Position numbers and translations under genes: made by a program. Positions 38,034 to 48,500 of a DNA stretch of 64,000 nucleotides are shown piece after piece. How positions within the stretch are numbered: position 1 is the stretch's first letter; every line of letters starts with the position of its first letter. The notes below the pieces were generated by a model that searched no databases, had not been told where the DNA came from, and saw only the letters and a list, made by a program, of their open reading frames with translations. Origin of the DNA: Pantoea coffeiphila (GTDB lineage: Bacteria > Pseudomonadota > Gammaproteobacteria > Enterobacterales > Enterobacteriaceae). The DNA lies in assembly GCF_016909495.1 (NCBI RefSeq), contig NZ_JAFBFW010000004.1, forward strand, positions 372,001 through 436,000. Direction: 5' to 3'.

Positions 38034-39122
38034 TCAGGCGCTTTGCGCAAAGGCAACGGGTCGCAGCGGCGTATCACCATTATACAGGCGCGCCTGCTGC
38101 AGTCCGACGAACAGACGCTCGCCACGGATCGGCGTTGACTGCTCGCCTTCCAGCACCACGGTGACCGGTTCGCTGCTCCAGCCGGCGGGCTGAACCACCA
38201 GCTGCCAGTAGTGGCCGCGCGGGCTGACTTCCAGAATCTGCACCGGCAGCGGGGTTTGCAGGCTGCTCTGGCGGCTGACGTCGATTTCCCACGGGCGCAG
38301 GAACAGTTCGACTTTCCCCTGGTGCGCCGACGCATAGCCCAGCGGCCACTGATGCGCGCCAACGTGGAACTGCGAACCGTGGATTTCGCCGTCAAAGCGA
38401 TTCACTTCACCAAGGAATTCCAGCACAAAGCGGGTGGCCGGATCGCGCCACACTTCGTCCGGGGTGCCGACCTGTTCGATATTGCCCTGGCTCATCACCA
38501 CCACGCGATCGGCAACTTCCATCGCCTCTTCCTGGTCGTGGGTCACAAACACGCTGGTGAACTTCAGCTCTTCATGCAGCTGACGCAGCCAGCGGCGCAG
38601 TTCTTTACGCACCTGGGCATCCAGCGCACCGAACGGCTCATCCAGCAGCAGAATTTGCGGCTCTACCGCCAGCGCGCGTGCCAGCGCCACGCGCTGTTTC
38701 TGACCGCCGGAAAGCTGGGCCGGGAAACGTCCTGCCAGATGGGAAAGCTGCACCATCTCCAGCAGGCGGGTCACTTTTTGCTTAATTTCTGCCGCTGACG
38801 GACGTTCGCGGCGCGGCAGCACGGTCAGGCCGAAGGCGATGTTGTCGAACACCGTCATATGGCGGAACAGCGCATAGTGCTGGAACACGAAGCCTACCTG
38901 ACGATCGCGCGCGTGTACGCGGCTGACGTCTTTACCGTGGAAGCTCAGGCGACCGCTGTTCTGATTCTCCAGCCCGGCGATAATACGCAGCAGGGTGGTT
39001 TTTCCCGAGCCTGAAGGCCCTAACAGCGCAACCATCTGCCCGGAAGGGATATCCAGGGAAATATCGTTCAGGACTTTCGTCTTACCGAAGGATTTATTGA
39101 TGTTACCAATTTCAATGCTCAT
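38034..39122 (-). CDS. cysA: sulfate/thiosulfate ABC importer, ATPase
   Basis: The 362-residue ATP-binding subunit. Walker A GPSGSGKT is at residues 35-42, then the Q-loop FVFQHYALF, the signature [19 protein letters not shown], Walker [14 protein letters not shown] and the switch histidine in [10 protein letters not shown]. The C-terminal TOBE-like regulatory domain follows from about 240. It powers uptake of sulfate and thiosulfate through CysT/CysW. It overlaps cysW by 11 bases. Confidence 0.97.
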   Translation of the reverse strand: MSIEIGNINKSFGKTKVLNDISLDIPSGQMVALLGPSGSGKTTLLRIIAGLENQNSGRLSFHGKDVSRVHARDRQVGFVFQHYALFRHMTVFDNIAFGLTVLPRRERPSAAEIKQKVTRLLEMVQLSHLAGRFPAQLSGGQKQRVALARALAVEPQILLLDEPFGALDAQVRKELRRWLRQLHEELKFTSVFVTHDQEEAMEVADRVVVMSQGNIEQVGTPDEVWRDPATRFVLEFLGEVNRFDGEIHGSQFHVGAHQWPLGYASAHQGKVELFLRPWEIDVSRQSSLQTPLPVQILEVSPRGHYWQLVVQPAGWSSEPVTVVLEGEQSTPIRGERLFVGLQQARLYNGDTPLRPVAFAQSA

Positions 39123-39987
39123 TATTCCCCTCCTGTTGCAGGCGGTGCTGCTGGCTTTCTAAGCGCCACTGCAGCGCACCTTTCAGAAACAGTGTGACTA
39201 TCGCCATCAGGGTCAGCAATCCGGCGGCGGTAAACGCCCCCACGGTGTTGTAATCCTGATGCAGTAATTCAACTTGTAGCGGCAGCGTGTAGGTTTCGCC
39301 GCGCACAGAGCCCGAGACGACCGACACGGCACCAAATTCACCGATCGCGCGGGCGTTGGTCAGCACCACGCCGTACAGCAGCGCCCAGCGGATATTTGGC
39401 AGCGTCACGCGCCAGAACATTTTCCAGCCGGACGCGCCCAGCAGCACTGCTGCTTCATCTTCATGGCTGCCCTGGCTCAGCATCACCGGCACCAGCTCGC
39501 GAACCACGAACGGACAGGTAACAAAGATGGTCACCATCGCCATCCCCTGCCAGGAGAACATCAGCTGAATGCTGTGCGCATCCAGCCAGCCGCCTACCGG
39601 GCCATTTACGCCCCAGAACAGCAGATACATCAGACCGGCAACCACCGGCGAAACGGCAAACGGAATATCAAACAGCGTCAGCAGCAGCTGGCGGCCGGGG
39701 AAGTTAAAACGCGTGACCAGCCAGGCCAGCAGCGTACCGAACACCAGGTTCACCGGCACGACGATCAGCGCAATCAGCACCGTCAGCCAGATTGAGTGCA
39801 GCATGTCGCCATCCTGCAGGTTGCTGAACGTAGCCATCAGCCCGCTGGACAGCGCTTCGGTAAAGATGGCAATCAGCGGCACCACCAGCAGCAGCAGGGA
39901 GATCAGCATACCCAGCCCAATCAGAATCCACTTGCCCCACTGAAAACGTGCGCGGCCCACGCCTTTAAATTCGCTTACATCCGCCAT
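39112..39987 (-). CDS. cysW: sulfate/thiosulfate ABC importer, permease CysW
   Basis: A 291-residue inner-membrane permease with six helices. The EAA loop that docks to CysA is visible as [31 protein letters not shown] (about residues 175-206). One base overlaps the cysT stop (TTAG on the plus strand), indicating tight coupling. Confidence 0.97.
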   Translation of the reverse strand: MADVSEFKGVGRARFQWGKWILIGLGMLISLLLLVVPLIAIFTEALSSGLMATFSNLQDGDMLHSIWLTVLIALIVVPVNLVFGTLLAWLVTRFNFPGRQLLLTLFDIPFAVSPVVAGLMYLLFWGVNGPVGGWLDAHSIQLMFSWQGMAMVTIFVTCPFVVRELVPVMLSQGSHEDEAAVLLGASGWKMFWRVTLPNIRWALLYGVVLTNARAIGEFGAVSVVSGSVRGETYTLPLQVELLHQDYNTVGAFTAAGLLTLMAIVTLFLKGALQWRLESQQHRLQQEGNNEH

Positions 39988-40817
39988 TAGTGGCCTCCCA
40001 GACGACGGCCAAAGCGGCTTTGTAAGGTGTTAATTGCAAACAGCAGCAGCAGCGACGCGGCAAGGATCACCGAGGCAATGGCGCTGGCCGCCGGATAATC
40101 AAATTCCTGTAGGCGCACGAAAATCATCAGCGAGGTGACTTCGGTTTTCCACGCGATGTTACCGGCGATAAAAATCACCGCGCCAAACTCGCCGAGGCTG
40201 CGGGTAAACGACAGCGCGGTGCCTGCCAGCAGGGCCGGAGCGACTTCCGGCAGCACCACGCGGCGGAAGCTCTGCCACGGAGTGGCGCCCAGCGTTTCGG
40301 CCGCTTCCTCGTATTCCGGGCCTAACTCCTCCAGCACCGGCTGCACCGTACGCACCACAAACGGGATGCTGGTAAAGGCCATCGCCACCGCGATGCCCAG
40401 CCAGGTGTAGGAGACTTTAATACCAAACTGCCCGAGCCACTCACCATACCAGCCGTTCACCGAGAACAGACCGGCCAGCGTCAGGCCCGCTACCGCCGTC
40501 GGCAGCGCAAACGGTAAATCCATCAAACCGTCGAGAATGGCACGTCCCGGAAAACGGTAGCGCGTCAGAATCCATGCCATCAGCATGCCGAAGACGGCAT
40601 TAAAAATCGACGCCACACCGGCAGCAAGCAGCGTTACTTCATAAGCCGCCACCACCTGCGGGTTGGTGATCACTTCCCAATACTGTGCCAGCGTCATCTG
40701 CGACAGCTGCATCAGCAGCGCGCTGATCGGCAACAGCAGAATTAAACAGGTGAAAAACAGGCTGCTGCCGAGGCTGATGCCAAAGCCGGGCAGCACGCGC
40801 TTACTGGTTGCAAACAT
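39987..40817 (-). CDS. cysT: sulfate/thiosulfate ABC importer, permease CysT (CysU)
   Basis: A 276-residue permease partner of CysW with six helices and the EAA loop YEEAAETLGATPWQSFRRVVLPEVAPALLAG (about residues 169-199). Together with CysW it forms the membrane channel fed by CysP. Four bases separate it from cysP. Confidence 0.97.
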   Translation of the reverse strand: MFATSKRVLPGFGISLGSSLFFTCLILLLPISALLMQLSQMTLAQYWEVITNPQVVAAYEVTLLAAGVASIFNAVFGMLMAWILTRYRFPGRAILDGLMDLPFALPTAVAGLTLAGLFSVNGWYGEWLGQFGIKVSYTWLGIAVAMAFTSIPFVVRTVQPVLEELGPEYEEAAETLGATPWQSFRRVVLPEVAPALLAGTALSFTRSLGEFGAVIFIAGNIAWKTEVTSLMIFVRLQEFDYPAASAIASVILAASLLLLFAINTLQSRFGRRLGGH

Positions 40818-40821
40818 CCGG

Positions 40822-41835
40822 TTACCGTCCTGCCGCTAACAGCTTGTCCAGTTCGCCGCCGTTGGCAAAGTGGACTTTCATCACCTCTTCCCAGCTGCCG
40901 AACGCATCGGACACGCGGAACAGATCGGTCTGCGGGAAGCGGTCTTTATGCTCGGCCATCAGCTGCGGATTATTCACCCGGTAGTAGAACTGGGTAATGA
41001 TCTGCTGCGCCGCTGGCGTGTAGAGGTAGTTCAGATAGGCTTTTGCCGCATCGGTGGTTTTGTTGCTTTCGGTATTTTTATCGATCCACGCCACCGGGAA
41101 TTCAGCCAGAATATTGGTCTTCGGCACGATCACTTCGTAACCGTCTTTTTCGTACTGATTGCGGATGGTATTCACTTCTGATTCAAAGCTGATCAGTACG
41201 TCGCCCAGACCGCGATCGACGAAGCTGGTGGTCGCGCCACGGCCGCCGGTATCAAAGACCTCAACGTTTTTGAGGAACTGCGTCATAAACTTTTCGGTTT
41301 TGGCTTTATCTTTGCCATCGGCGCGGTCAGCCGCACCCCATGCCGCCAGATAGGTGTAGCGCGCATTGCCCGAGGTTTTCGGGTTAGGGAAAATCAGCTT
41401 AACGTCGTCACGGACCAGATCGTTCCAGTCGTGGATATTTTTAGGGTTTCCCTTACGCACCAGGAACGCCATGGTGGAGTAAAACGGTGAGCTGCTGTTC
41501 GGCAGGCGCTGCTGCCAGTCGGCCGGGATCAGCTTGCCTTTATCGTGCAGCACCTGCACGTCGGTCACCTGGTTGTAGGTGACCACATCGGCTTTCAGGC
41601 CTTGCAGAATAGCCAGCGCCTGGCGGGAAGAACCGGCATGGGACTGCTTGATGGTCAGCTTGTCGCCCGGATGCTGTTCATCCCACTGTTTTTCAAACGG
41701 TGTATTCAGGGCGGTAAACAACTCGCGAGAGACATCATAAGAACTGTTTAACAGCTCCGTGGCCTGTGCGGCACCGGCAAGCAGTAACGAGAAAGCGGTC
41801 GCGCTGACTAATTTTTTCACCGTCGGTAACGTCAT
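40822..41835 (-). CDS. cysP: thiosulfate/sulfate-binding protein CysP
   Basis: The 337-residue periplasmic binding protein (E. coli 338). The signal peptide is residues 1-25 (LLLAGAAQA cleavage). The sulfate-contacting segments [42 protein letters not shown] and GGRGATTSF are essentially those of E. coli CysP. First gene of cysPTWA(M). Confidence 0.97.
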   Translation of the reverse strand: MTLPTVKKLVSATAFSLLLAGAAQATELLNSSYDVSRELFTALNTPFEKQWDEQHPGDKLTIKQSHAGSSRQALAILQGLKADVVTYNQVTDVQVLHDKGKLIPADWQQRLPNSSSPFYSTMAFLVRKGNPKNIHDWNDLVRDDVKLIFPNPKTSGNARYTYLAAWGAADRADGKDKAKTEKFMTQFLKNVEVFDTGGRGATTSFVDRGLGDVLISFESEVNTIRNQYEKDGYEVIVPKTNILAEFPVAWIDKNTESNKTTDAAKAYLNYLYTPAAQQIITQFYYRVNNPQLMAEHKDRFPQTDLFRVSDAFGSWEEVMKVHFANGGELDKLLAAGR

Positions 41836-41885
41836 GTAGCACCCTGAAGAGAGATGGAAAGGCTTACGCCTGAAGTGCCTTCAGT

Positions 41886-41945
41886 TTATTTATAACCCGG
41901 GTAAAAGCTGTAACGGTTTTATATACCGTTTGGTGATTTGCAAGC
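41886..41945 (-). promoter_or_regulatory. cysP promoter with CysB-type palindrome
   Basis: On the minus strand CAAACGGTATATAAAACCGTTAC contains the inverted repeat AACGGT-N7-ACCGTT (41912-41930). A TTATAAATA -10 candidate follows near 41889. The layout resembles the E. coli and Salmonella cysP promoter, where CysB binds just upstream of -35 and activates under sulfur limitation. Confidence 0.6.
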
Positions 41946-42050
41946 AGAAAACGCTATAAGGGTGTGGAATTGATTATGCGGTGGGTGGGAATACTATGCT
42001 GAAAAATGAGACTGGCGAGCACTGCGGCGAGTTGCATAAGCCCCTGCTCT

Positions 42051-42078
42051 AAAACGCCGGGACAGGAATCTCCCCGGC
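42051..42078 (-). terminator. yfeX terminator
   Basis: GCCGGG / CCCGGC with an 11-base loop, followed on the minus strand by GTTTTAG. Confidence 0.7.
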
Positions 42079-42183
42079 ATCTGATAAAACGCTGTAGCCG
42101 ATGCTTGCGCGGCGGCTGCAAACAACATGACAACCGTCTTTATCCGGCGCGGCGTAAAGCAACGGTGCCGGAGGCAATACGAG

Positions 42184-43080
42184 TTACAGCGCGGCCAGCT
42201 GCGACAGTGAAGGCGCGTAGAAGTAGCTGCCGGTCAAGGGTTTAGTGAAGCGCAGCATCGCATCATACTTGCCGTCCGCTTCGCCGAACATGCTCAGCAG
42301 CTGCTGCTCAATGTTATACAGCGTTGCGCAGTAGGCCAGGAAGAACAGGCCGTGAACGCCGCTGGCGGTGCCGTAAGGCAGGCTCTGGCGCAAAATTTTC
42401 AGCCCTTTGCCCTCTTCTTTCAGATCCACGCGCGCCACGTGTGAGGTCGCAGGCCGGGCATCGCCCTCCAGCTCTTCATTACTCTCTTTGGTGCGGCCAA
42501 TAATCTGTTCCTGTTTTTCCACCGCCAGGCGGTTAAACATTTTCAGATTGTGCTGCCAGCGCTGGCTGAGGACGAAGCTGCCGCCTGCGTTCTCGCCGCT
42601 GGCAATAATCGCCACCGCTTCACGCTGCTCGCCCTGCGGGTTTTCCGTGCCGTCAACGAAGCCGCTGAGGTCCCGCTCTTCCACCCAGCGGAAGCCGTGA
42701 GTTTCCTCTTCAATACGGATCGCATCGCCAAAGGCGGCCAGCGCGGCCTGCGCCAGGCTGAAATTCACATCGTGGCGCAGCGACTGGATATGAATCAGCA
42801 TGTCGCGCTGGGTGGCGGGCGCAATGCCCTTACCCAACGGCTGAAAATCCTTCAGCTCAGCGGTGCTGTTGGTCGGGTTGAGGTCGTTCCACAGGCCGCT
42901 GCCGAAGGCAATGACCGCGCCAAGACCGGCGTCGGGGTAACGCTGTTGCAGCAGTGACAGCTGCTGAAGGAAAAGATGGCTGCCGCTGCGGATCGCGGCA
43001 ATATCGCCCTGGCACATGGCTTCAAGATAGATAGCAAAACGGCGGTGTTCTAACAAAATCCCGCTCTGGAAATCTGACAT
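42184..43080 (-). CDS. yfeX: dye-decolorizing (DyP-type) heme peroxidase YfeX
   Basis: A 298-residue heme peroxidase (E. coli YfeX 299). The DyP motif GFVDGTENP carries the distal aspartate near residue 143. The proximal heme ligand is about His213 in [11 protein letters not shown], and the arginine in ILRQSLPYG is the other catalytic residue. In vitro it oxidises dyes and porphyrinogens; a proposed role in removing iron from intact heme is disputed. There is no signal peptide, so it is cytoplasmic. It follows yfeY by 104 bases in the same direction. Confidence 0.95.
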   Translation of the reverse strand: MSDFQSGILLEHRRFAIYLEAMCQGDIAAIRSGSHLFLQQLSLLQQRYPDAGLGAVIAFGSGLWNDLNPTNSTAELKDFQPLGKGIAPATQRDMLIHIQSLRHDVNFSLAQAALAAFGDAIRIEEETHGFRWVEERDLSGFVDGTENPQGEQREAVAIIASGENAGGSFVLSQRWQHNLKMFNRLAVEKQEQIIGRTKESNEELEGDARPATSHVARVDLKEEGKGLKILRQSLPYGTASGVHGLFFLAYCATLYNIEQQLLSMFGEADGKYDAMLRFTKPLTGSYFYAPSLSQLAAL

Positions 43081-43184
43081 GCTGTGAACTCCTGGCTTTC
43101 AGGTTATATCTGGTCGGTTTTTACGCCAGTATGATACCTGAAGCCAGCGACAGGAGCCTGCTTAAGCGCAAGATAATTGTGGTT

Positions 43185-43817
43185 TTAGTCGGCGTTCTGG
43201 CTGTGCCAGATAATTTTGCTGACCGTCCAGTTTTTCAGCGTGTCATCCGACGGCATCAGACCTTCCGGCCCGCGCCAGTCGCCGCTGAACACATAGCTGA
43301 TATGCTGGCTGTTTGGCGCACGGCATTCCACGCCATCGCGGTCCGCGCCGGTGCCCTTTTTACAGGACTCAAAGGCTTTGCTGTACAGGTCGCTGAAGCG
43401 GGTGCCAATTTTCACACCGCTGTCGGTTGCCACATCTTTATCCATGACCTCAACGCGATTAACGGTGGTGCGGCCGCTCAGCTCCATCTCTACCTGCTTG
43501 CTGTCATCCAGCGCCTGCCAGAAAGACACCACGCTGCCATCGACCATGCGCATACCGTTTCTCAGCGTATATTGCCCCTTCAGGCCGTCTTCAATGGCTT
43601 TCTGCTGCAGCGGCGTGCTGCCGTTAACACCACCCACGCCCTGCTCGGCGATCTGAAGAGAGGAACCAAACCAGTTCACGGGATTCAGCCCTGACCATGA
43701 CCAGGAAACGGGGTTCCACCAGGTGGACTGGCTGGCGCTGCCCGTTTGACTGCCGGAGCCGGCACAGCCAGCCAGTAACACAGTGGCGATCAGTAGCGCC
43801 GGGCGAAAATTATTCAT
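43185..43817 (-). CDS. yfeY: RpoE-regulated lipoprotein YfeY
   Basis: A 210-residue lipoprotein. The ATG at 43817 (AGGAG six bases before) gives a signal peptide ending in the lipobox LLAGC, so Cys18 is the lipidated residue. The mature N-terminus is Gly/Ser-rich, then WWNPVSWSWSGLNPVNWFGSSL, the hallmark of the YfeY family. It corresponds to E. coli YfeY, a sigma-E regulon member of unknown function. A sigma-E-like promoter is visible upstream. Confidence 0.92.
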   Translation of the reverse strand: MNNFRPALLIATVLLAGCAGSGSQTGSASQSTWWNPVSWSWSGLNPVNWFGSSLQIAEQGVGGVNGSTPLQQKAIEDGLKGQYTLRNGMRMVDGSVVSFWQALDDSKQVEMELSGRTTVNRVEVMDKDVATDSGVKIGTRFSDLYSKAFESCKKGTGADRDGVECRAPNSQHISYVFSGDWRGPEGLMPSDDTLKNWTVSKIIWHSQNAD

Positions 43818-43855
43818 TACAACTCCTGGTATCAGTAGCAAAACGTCCGAACTGC

Positions 43856-43881
43856 TTTGAGTCGCGGATCGCCAAAAAGTT
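43856..43881 (-). promoter_or_regulatory. sigma-E-like promoter of yfeY
   Basis: On the minus strand AACTT (43877-43881) and TCAAA (43856-43860) are separated by exactly 16 bases. This fits the sigma-E consensus (GGAACTT...TCnAA). The -10 lies about 40 bases before the yfeY start. The two leading Gs of the -35 are replaced by TA. Confidence 0.6.
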
Positions 43882-43902
43882 TAACCCGCAGGGCGGATGA
43901 CG

Positions 43903-44352
43903 CTACTGATTTTGCTCTGGATCAAAACAGTCGGCCAGCCGACGCTGGCGCCACAGGGCAAGCAGGCCCAGCAGATCGAGCAGGGAGACAAACAGCACCA
44001 GCGGCGAGGTTTGCTCATCCTGCTGCCACAGCGACACGCCCTGCATTACAAGCATCACTGCCAGCGTCGCCATCAGTACCCAGCGCCATGCCTGCCAGAG
44101 GCGCGGCAGCCGCTGGCGGTAGCCGGTCAGCAGCAGGCCCACCGCCGCCGGGCCACCCAGCGCAAGGCCAAGCCAAAAGGTGTGGGTATCAGGGTAGAAC
44201 AGCTCCAGCAGCGCGGCTCCCTGCTGGCGCGACGCTCCGGCCATCACGAACAGCACCCATGTGCGCGCCTGTAATAATAGAATCGCCCAGAAGCTCAGCG
44301 GCAGGCGCAGCTGGCCGCGAGCATCGTAGTCATCGGGAGTGTATTTGAGCAT
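43903..44352 (-). CDS. yfeZ: DUF2919 inner-membrane protein YfeZ
   Basis: A 149-residue membrane protein with four hydrophobic segments. The start ATG at 44352 gives MLKYTPDDYDARGQLRLPLSFW, the conserved N-terminus of DUF2919 proteins such as E. coli YfeZ. Nine upstream codons are not included. The ribosome-binding site is weak. Function is unknown. It lies between ypeA and yfeY as in E. coli. Confidence 0.9.
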   Translation of the reverse strand: MLKYTPDDYDARGQLRLPLSFWAILLLQARTWVLFVMAGASRQQGAALLELFYPDTHTFWLGLALGGPAAVGLLLTGYRQRLPRLWQAWRWVLMATLAVMLVMQGVSLWQQDEQTSPLVLFVSLLDLLGLLALWRQRRLADCFDPEQNQ

Positions 44353-44367
44353 AGTCTTTACGGTAGC

Positions 44368-44390
44368 CGCCGGGCACAACGTGCCCGGCG
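44368..44390. other. strong hairpin between ypeA and yfeZ
   Basis: A perfect 10-bp GC-rich stem CGCCGGGCAC / GTGCCCGGCG with an AAC loop. It is followed by AAAAA on the plus strand and lacks a T-run on either side in the right orientation. It is therefore more likely an mRNA stability or translation element than a terminator. Confidence 0.5.
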
Positions 44391-44439
44391 AAAAATGAGG
44401 TGAGATCGGAACCCAGCATCGTCAGTGAGACGGGGTAAA

Positions 44440-44865
44440 TCAGTACTCGCGATCTTCAATAAGACGTTTCCCCAGCAGCACGCTGTCGACAGTTTCGTAG
44501 TCCAGTTTTTCGTAGAAGCCCTGCACCGCGTCATTCTCTTCCCGCACCATTACGTGGATCTTCGGGCAGCCGCGCGCAATCAGCTTCTTCTCAAGTCGGT
44601 TAATCAGCGCGTTGGCAAAGCCACGGCCCTGATAGTCAGGATGCACGCCAAGATAGTACGCCGAACCGCGATGACCGTCGTAGCCACCCATGATGGAGCC
44701 AACGATTTCACCGCCGACCACCGCCACCAGGAACAGATCCGGGTCATGGTTCTGTTTACGTTCGATGTCCATTTCGGGATCGTTCCAGGGACGTAACAAA
44801 TCGCAACGCTCCCAGAGGGTAATCACTTCTTCAAAATCTTCCTGCCGAAATACGCGGATTTCCAT
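44440..44865 (-). CDS. ypeA: GNAT acetyltransferase YpeA
   Basis: A 141-residue GNAT acetyltransferase. The start ATG at 44865 gives [37 protein letters not shown], identical to E. coli YpeA at that end. The acetyl-CoA loop is [17 protein letters not shown] (about residues 73-89). Substrate unknown. It is divergent from amiA and followed by yfeZ and yfeY on the same strand. Confidence 0.94.
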   Translation of the reverse strand: MEIRVFRQEDFEEVITLWERCDLLRPWNDPEMDIERKQNHDPDLFLVAVVGGEIVGSIMGGYDGHRGSAYYLGVHPDYQGRGFANALINRLEKKLIARGCPKIHVMVREENDAVQGFYEKLDYETVDSVLLGKRLIEDREY

Positions 44866-45072
44866 GGGAATAGACCTAAGGTTAAGCATAATCTGCTGAT
44901 TATCACGCATTCTTCTGCTGGTGCAAGCCTGACGATTGCGTACGGAGAAAAAAAGAATAAAAACGTCATTAGCATGCTGAAATAAAAAGTAAAAAGATGA
45001 AATAGCTCCTTTCTCGCCGCCCGGGCATTGTTACGATATAACAATAAGCACTTTTTGCTTCAGGGTTTTCTT

Positions 45073-45954
45073 ATGAAAAAGATTTTTCAGCTCCGGCCGC
45101 TCAGCTCGCGTCGGCAGTTTATTCTTTCCAGCCTGGCACTGATGCTGACGGCGCGCAAATCTGCACTGGCTAAGGAGGAAGATGTCACTCTCAGGGTGAC
45201 TTCTCGCCAGCAACAGGCGTCGGTTTCGTCTCATCCTCCGCGTCCTGCGACGGGCAAAAAAATCGTGATGATCGATCCGGGTCACGGCGGCATCGATTCC
45301 GGCGCGGTGGGGCAGGAAGGGTCGGAAGAGAAACATATCGTTCTGGAGATCGCGAACCATATCCGTCATCTGCTCAGCGAGCATCCGCATATTGATGTCC
45401 GCCTGACGCGTGAAACCGACCACTTTATCCCCCTCGGTGAACGGGTAGAGATTGCCCACCAGCACGGCGCGGATCTGTTTATGTCGGTTCACGCCGACGG
45501 TTTTACCAGTCCCGCCGCCAATGGCGCTTCGGTGTTTGCCCTCTCCAATCGCGGTGCCAGCAGCACCATGGCCAAATATCTGTCGGAAAAAGAGAACGCC
45601 GCAGATAACGTCGGCGGCGTAGAGGTGGCAGCGAAAGATCGTTATTTGCAGCAGGTGCTGTTCGATCTGGTGCAGACCGATACCATAAAAAACAGCCTGA
45701 CGCTGGGCAAGCACGTGCTCAATCAGATCCGTCCGATGCACCACCTGCACAGCCAGCACACCGAGCAGGCCGCGTTCGCAGTACTCAAATCGCCGTCCAT
45801 TCCTTCGGTACTGGTTGAAACCTCGTTTATCACCAACCCGCAGGAGGAAAAGCTGCTGGGGACCACCGCGTTCCGTCAGAAGATAGCCGGTGCGATCGCC
45901 GATGGAATTGTCAGCTTTTTTAATGAGTATGATGCGGGCAGACGGATGGGCTGA
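45073..45954 (+). CDS. amiA: N-acetylmuramoyl-L-alanine amidase AmiA
   Basis: A 293-residue periplasmic zinc amidase that cuts septal peptidoglycan between MurNAc and L-alanine during daughter-cell separation. The signal peptide has a twin-arginine motif (SSRRQFILSSLALML), so export is by Tat. The catalytic domain (about 65-285) has zinc ligands in IDPGHGG, in the following glutamate block and in FMSVHADG, and the catalytic glutamate in VLVETSFITN. Start at 45073; 15 upstream codons are rejected. hemF follows 39 bases later, as in E. coli. Confidence 0.96.
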   Translation: MKKIFQLRPLSSRRQFILSSLALMLTARKSALAKEEDVTLRVTSRQQQASVSSHPPRPATGKKIVMIDPGHGGIDSGAVGQEGSEEKHIVLEIANHIRHLLSEHPHIDVRLTRETDHFIPLGERVEIAHQHGADLFMSVHADGFTSPAANGASVFALSNRGASSTMAKYLSEKENAADNVGGVEVAAKDRYLQQVLFDLVQTDTIKNSLTLGKHVLNQIRPMHHLHSQHTEQAAFAVLKSPSIPSVLVETSFITNPQEEKLLGTTAFRQKIAGAIADGIVSFFNEYDAGRRMG

Positions 45955-45990
45955 GGTATACTCCGTCGGTCTTTTCGTTAAGAAGGTTAA

Positions 45991-46902
<912 letters not shown>

Positions 46903-47139
46903 ACACTGCGTGAGTCTCTGTATCTATCGCGTCCGCCATGACGAAGTTTAATTTTGCGGGCGCGATCTTCTTCTGACCATAAATCTGGCACTTCCCGTCA
47001 AATATAGCGATTTCATTCTGCAATAGCCTGAACGTCGGTTAATTACACAACATAAATTTAACCAACAAATAACGTTTGATTATCCTGGCCCGGGATAAAT
47101 CGCGGTAAACGTATTGGCGTGTCAGCAAGGAAGTGCAAA

Positions 47140-48498
47140 ATGAAAGAAGAGCCAATAAAGTTGACCGGCAACCTCAGCGTTGCCGGTGTCGTGATGATTA
47201 CCGCATCAAGCGTAACCCCCGCCAGTTCCATTTTTGTCATCGCGCCTCTGGCGATTACCAGCGCAGGCAGCGGAGCCCTGATCTCTTTCGCCATCGCGGC
47301 CGGTATCGCCCTCTGTCTGGGGCTGTGTTATGCCGAACTGGGTGCTGCTCACCCCAGCGCCGGTGGGGAATACATCATCATCAAACGGCTGTTCGGCAAC
47401 CTTTCCGCCATTCAAATGTATTTGTTTATTACTGTTGGTACGCTGTTTATTCCCGCCGTGCTGGCGGTGGGGGCCATTCCCTATCTCAACACCGCACTGG
47501 GCGCGCATTTCTCCCCCTCTGAGGCTGGAGTGCTGACTGTTTTGGTGGGCGGAGCCTGCGGGCTGTTAAACATCCGCTCAAGCGCGTTGTTAACCGGTTT
47601 TTTTCTGGTGGTGGAAATTGCCGTCCTGTTGATTATTGCCTGGCTGGGGCTGACCCATCCCAACCAGCCTGCCACCATTTTCACCGCGCCAAGAATGCTA
47701 AACGGACAGGGCCTGTTGTCCCCGGTTCCGCTGGCGGCGATTATCGCCATGACCGGTACCGCGCTGTTTTCCTACAACGGCTATGGTTCCGCCGTTGCGA
47801 TGGCTGAAGATATGCCGGTGAAAGGCAAACCGATGGCGAAAGCTATTATGCTGACGCTATTAGTGGTGGTGATCGTGGAGATCGTGCCCTTTTCTGCCCT
47901 GCTGATTGGTGCTCCGTCGTTAAAGGAGATGGCGGCTTCAGCCGATCCGGTGAGCTACATTCTTCGCGTACTGGGTGGTCCGGTATTGGCGCGCGTTGTC
48001 AGCGCTGCGATCTACCTGTCGGTCTTTAACGCCATTATCGCCACTGCCATGCAGTCCAGCCGGGTCATTTTCTCCAGCGGCAGGGATAACTTCTGGTTTA
48101 CACGCTTAAACCAGGCACTGTGCCTGATCGGCAAACGCAACGGATCGCCGTGGTTTGCTACGCTGCTTTTTACAGTGATTTCCGCCATGTTGGCATTCAG
48201 TTCTGACCTTGAAGGGCTGACCTCGTTTACCGTTATTCTGCTGCTGTTGGTGTATGTCGCTATTGCAGCGGCAGCGCTGATCAGTCGCCGCCGTCAGTTT
48301 CCGCATCCTTACCTTATGCCACTCTGGCCGTTACAGCCGCTTCTGGCACTGCTGTTCTGCCTGTGGGTACTGTGGACACTACTGCTGGCCACCAGCCTGA
48401 AAGACTATCTGATTGTTCTCTTCGTTATTGCGCTTGGCGTAGCGTTGTGGATACGCCATCGCCAGTCCTGTACCACTGAAACCATCCAGGGAGAGTAA
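47140..48498 (+). CDS. APC-family amino-acid permease
   Basis: A 452-residue amino acid/polyamine/organocation transporter with about 12 helices. The first helix carries the substrate-binding bend near VMITASSVTPASSIFVIAPL, and helix 6 is near residues 200-222 (MTGTALFSYNGYGSAVAMAED). GGAAG precedes ATG 47140; seven upstream codons are left out. Only two bases separate its stop from the aminopeptidase gene, so the pair is an operon. A role in taking up the amino acids or short peptides handled by that enzyme is inferred. The pair lies between hemF and maeB, a variable position compared with E. coli. Confidence 0.85.
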   Translation: MKEEPIKLTGNLSVAGVVMITASSVTPASSIFVIAPLAITSAGSGALISFAIAAGIALCLGLCYAELGAAHPSAGGEYIIIKRLFGNLSAIQMYLFITVGTLFIPAVLAVGAIPYLNTALGAHFSPSEAGVLTVLVGGACGLLNIRSSALLTGFFLVVEIAVLLIIAWLGLTHPNQPATIFTAPRMLNGQGLLSPVPLAAIIAMTGTALFSYNGYGSAVAMAEDMPVKGKPMAKAIMLTLLVVVIVEIVPFSALLIGAPSLKEMAASADPVSYILRVLGGPVLARVVSAAIYLSVFNAIIATAMQSSRVIFSSGRDNFWFTRLNQALCLIGKRNGSPWFATLLFTVISAMLAFSSDLEGLTSFTVILLLLVYVAIAAAALISRRRQFPHPYLMPLWPLQPLLALLFCLWVLWTLLLATSLKDYLIVLFVIALGVALWIRHRQSCTTETIQGE

Positions 48499-48500
48499 CC

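Larger units (their letters stand above)
41836..42183. other. gap between cysP and yfeX
   Basis: About 350 bases: the cysP promoter and CysB region at the left and the yfeX terminator at 42051-42078. No gene is supported; a plus-strand frame of 79 codons is a chance opening. Confidence 0.6.
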
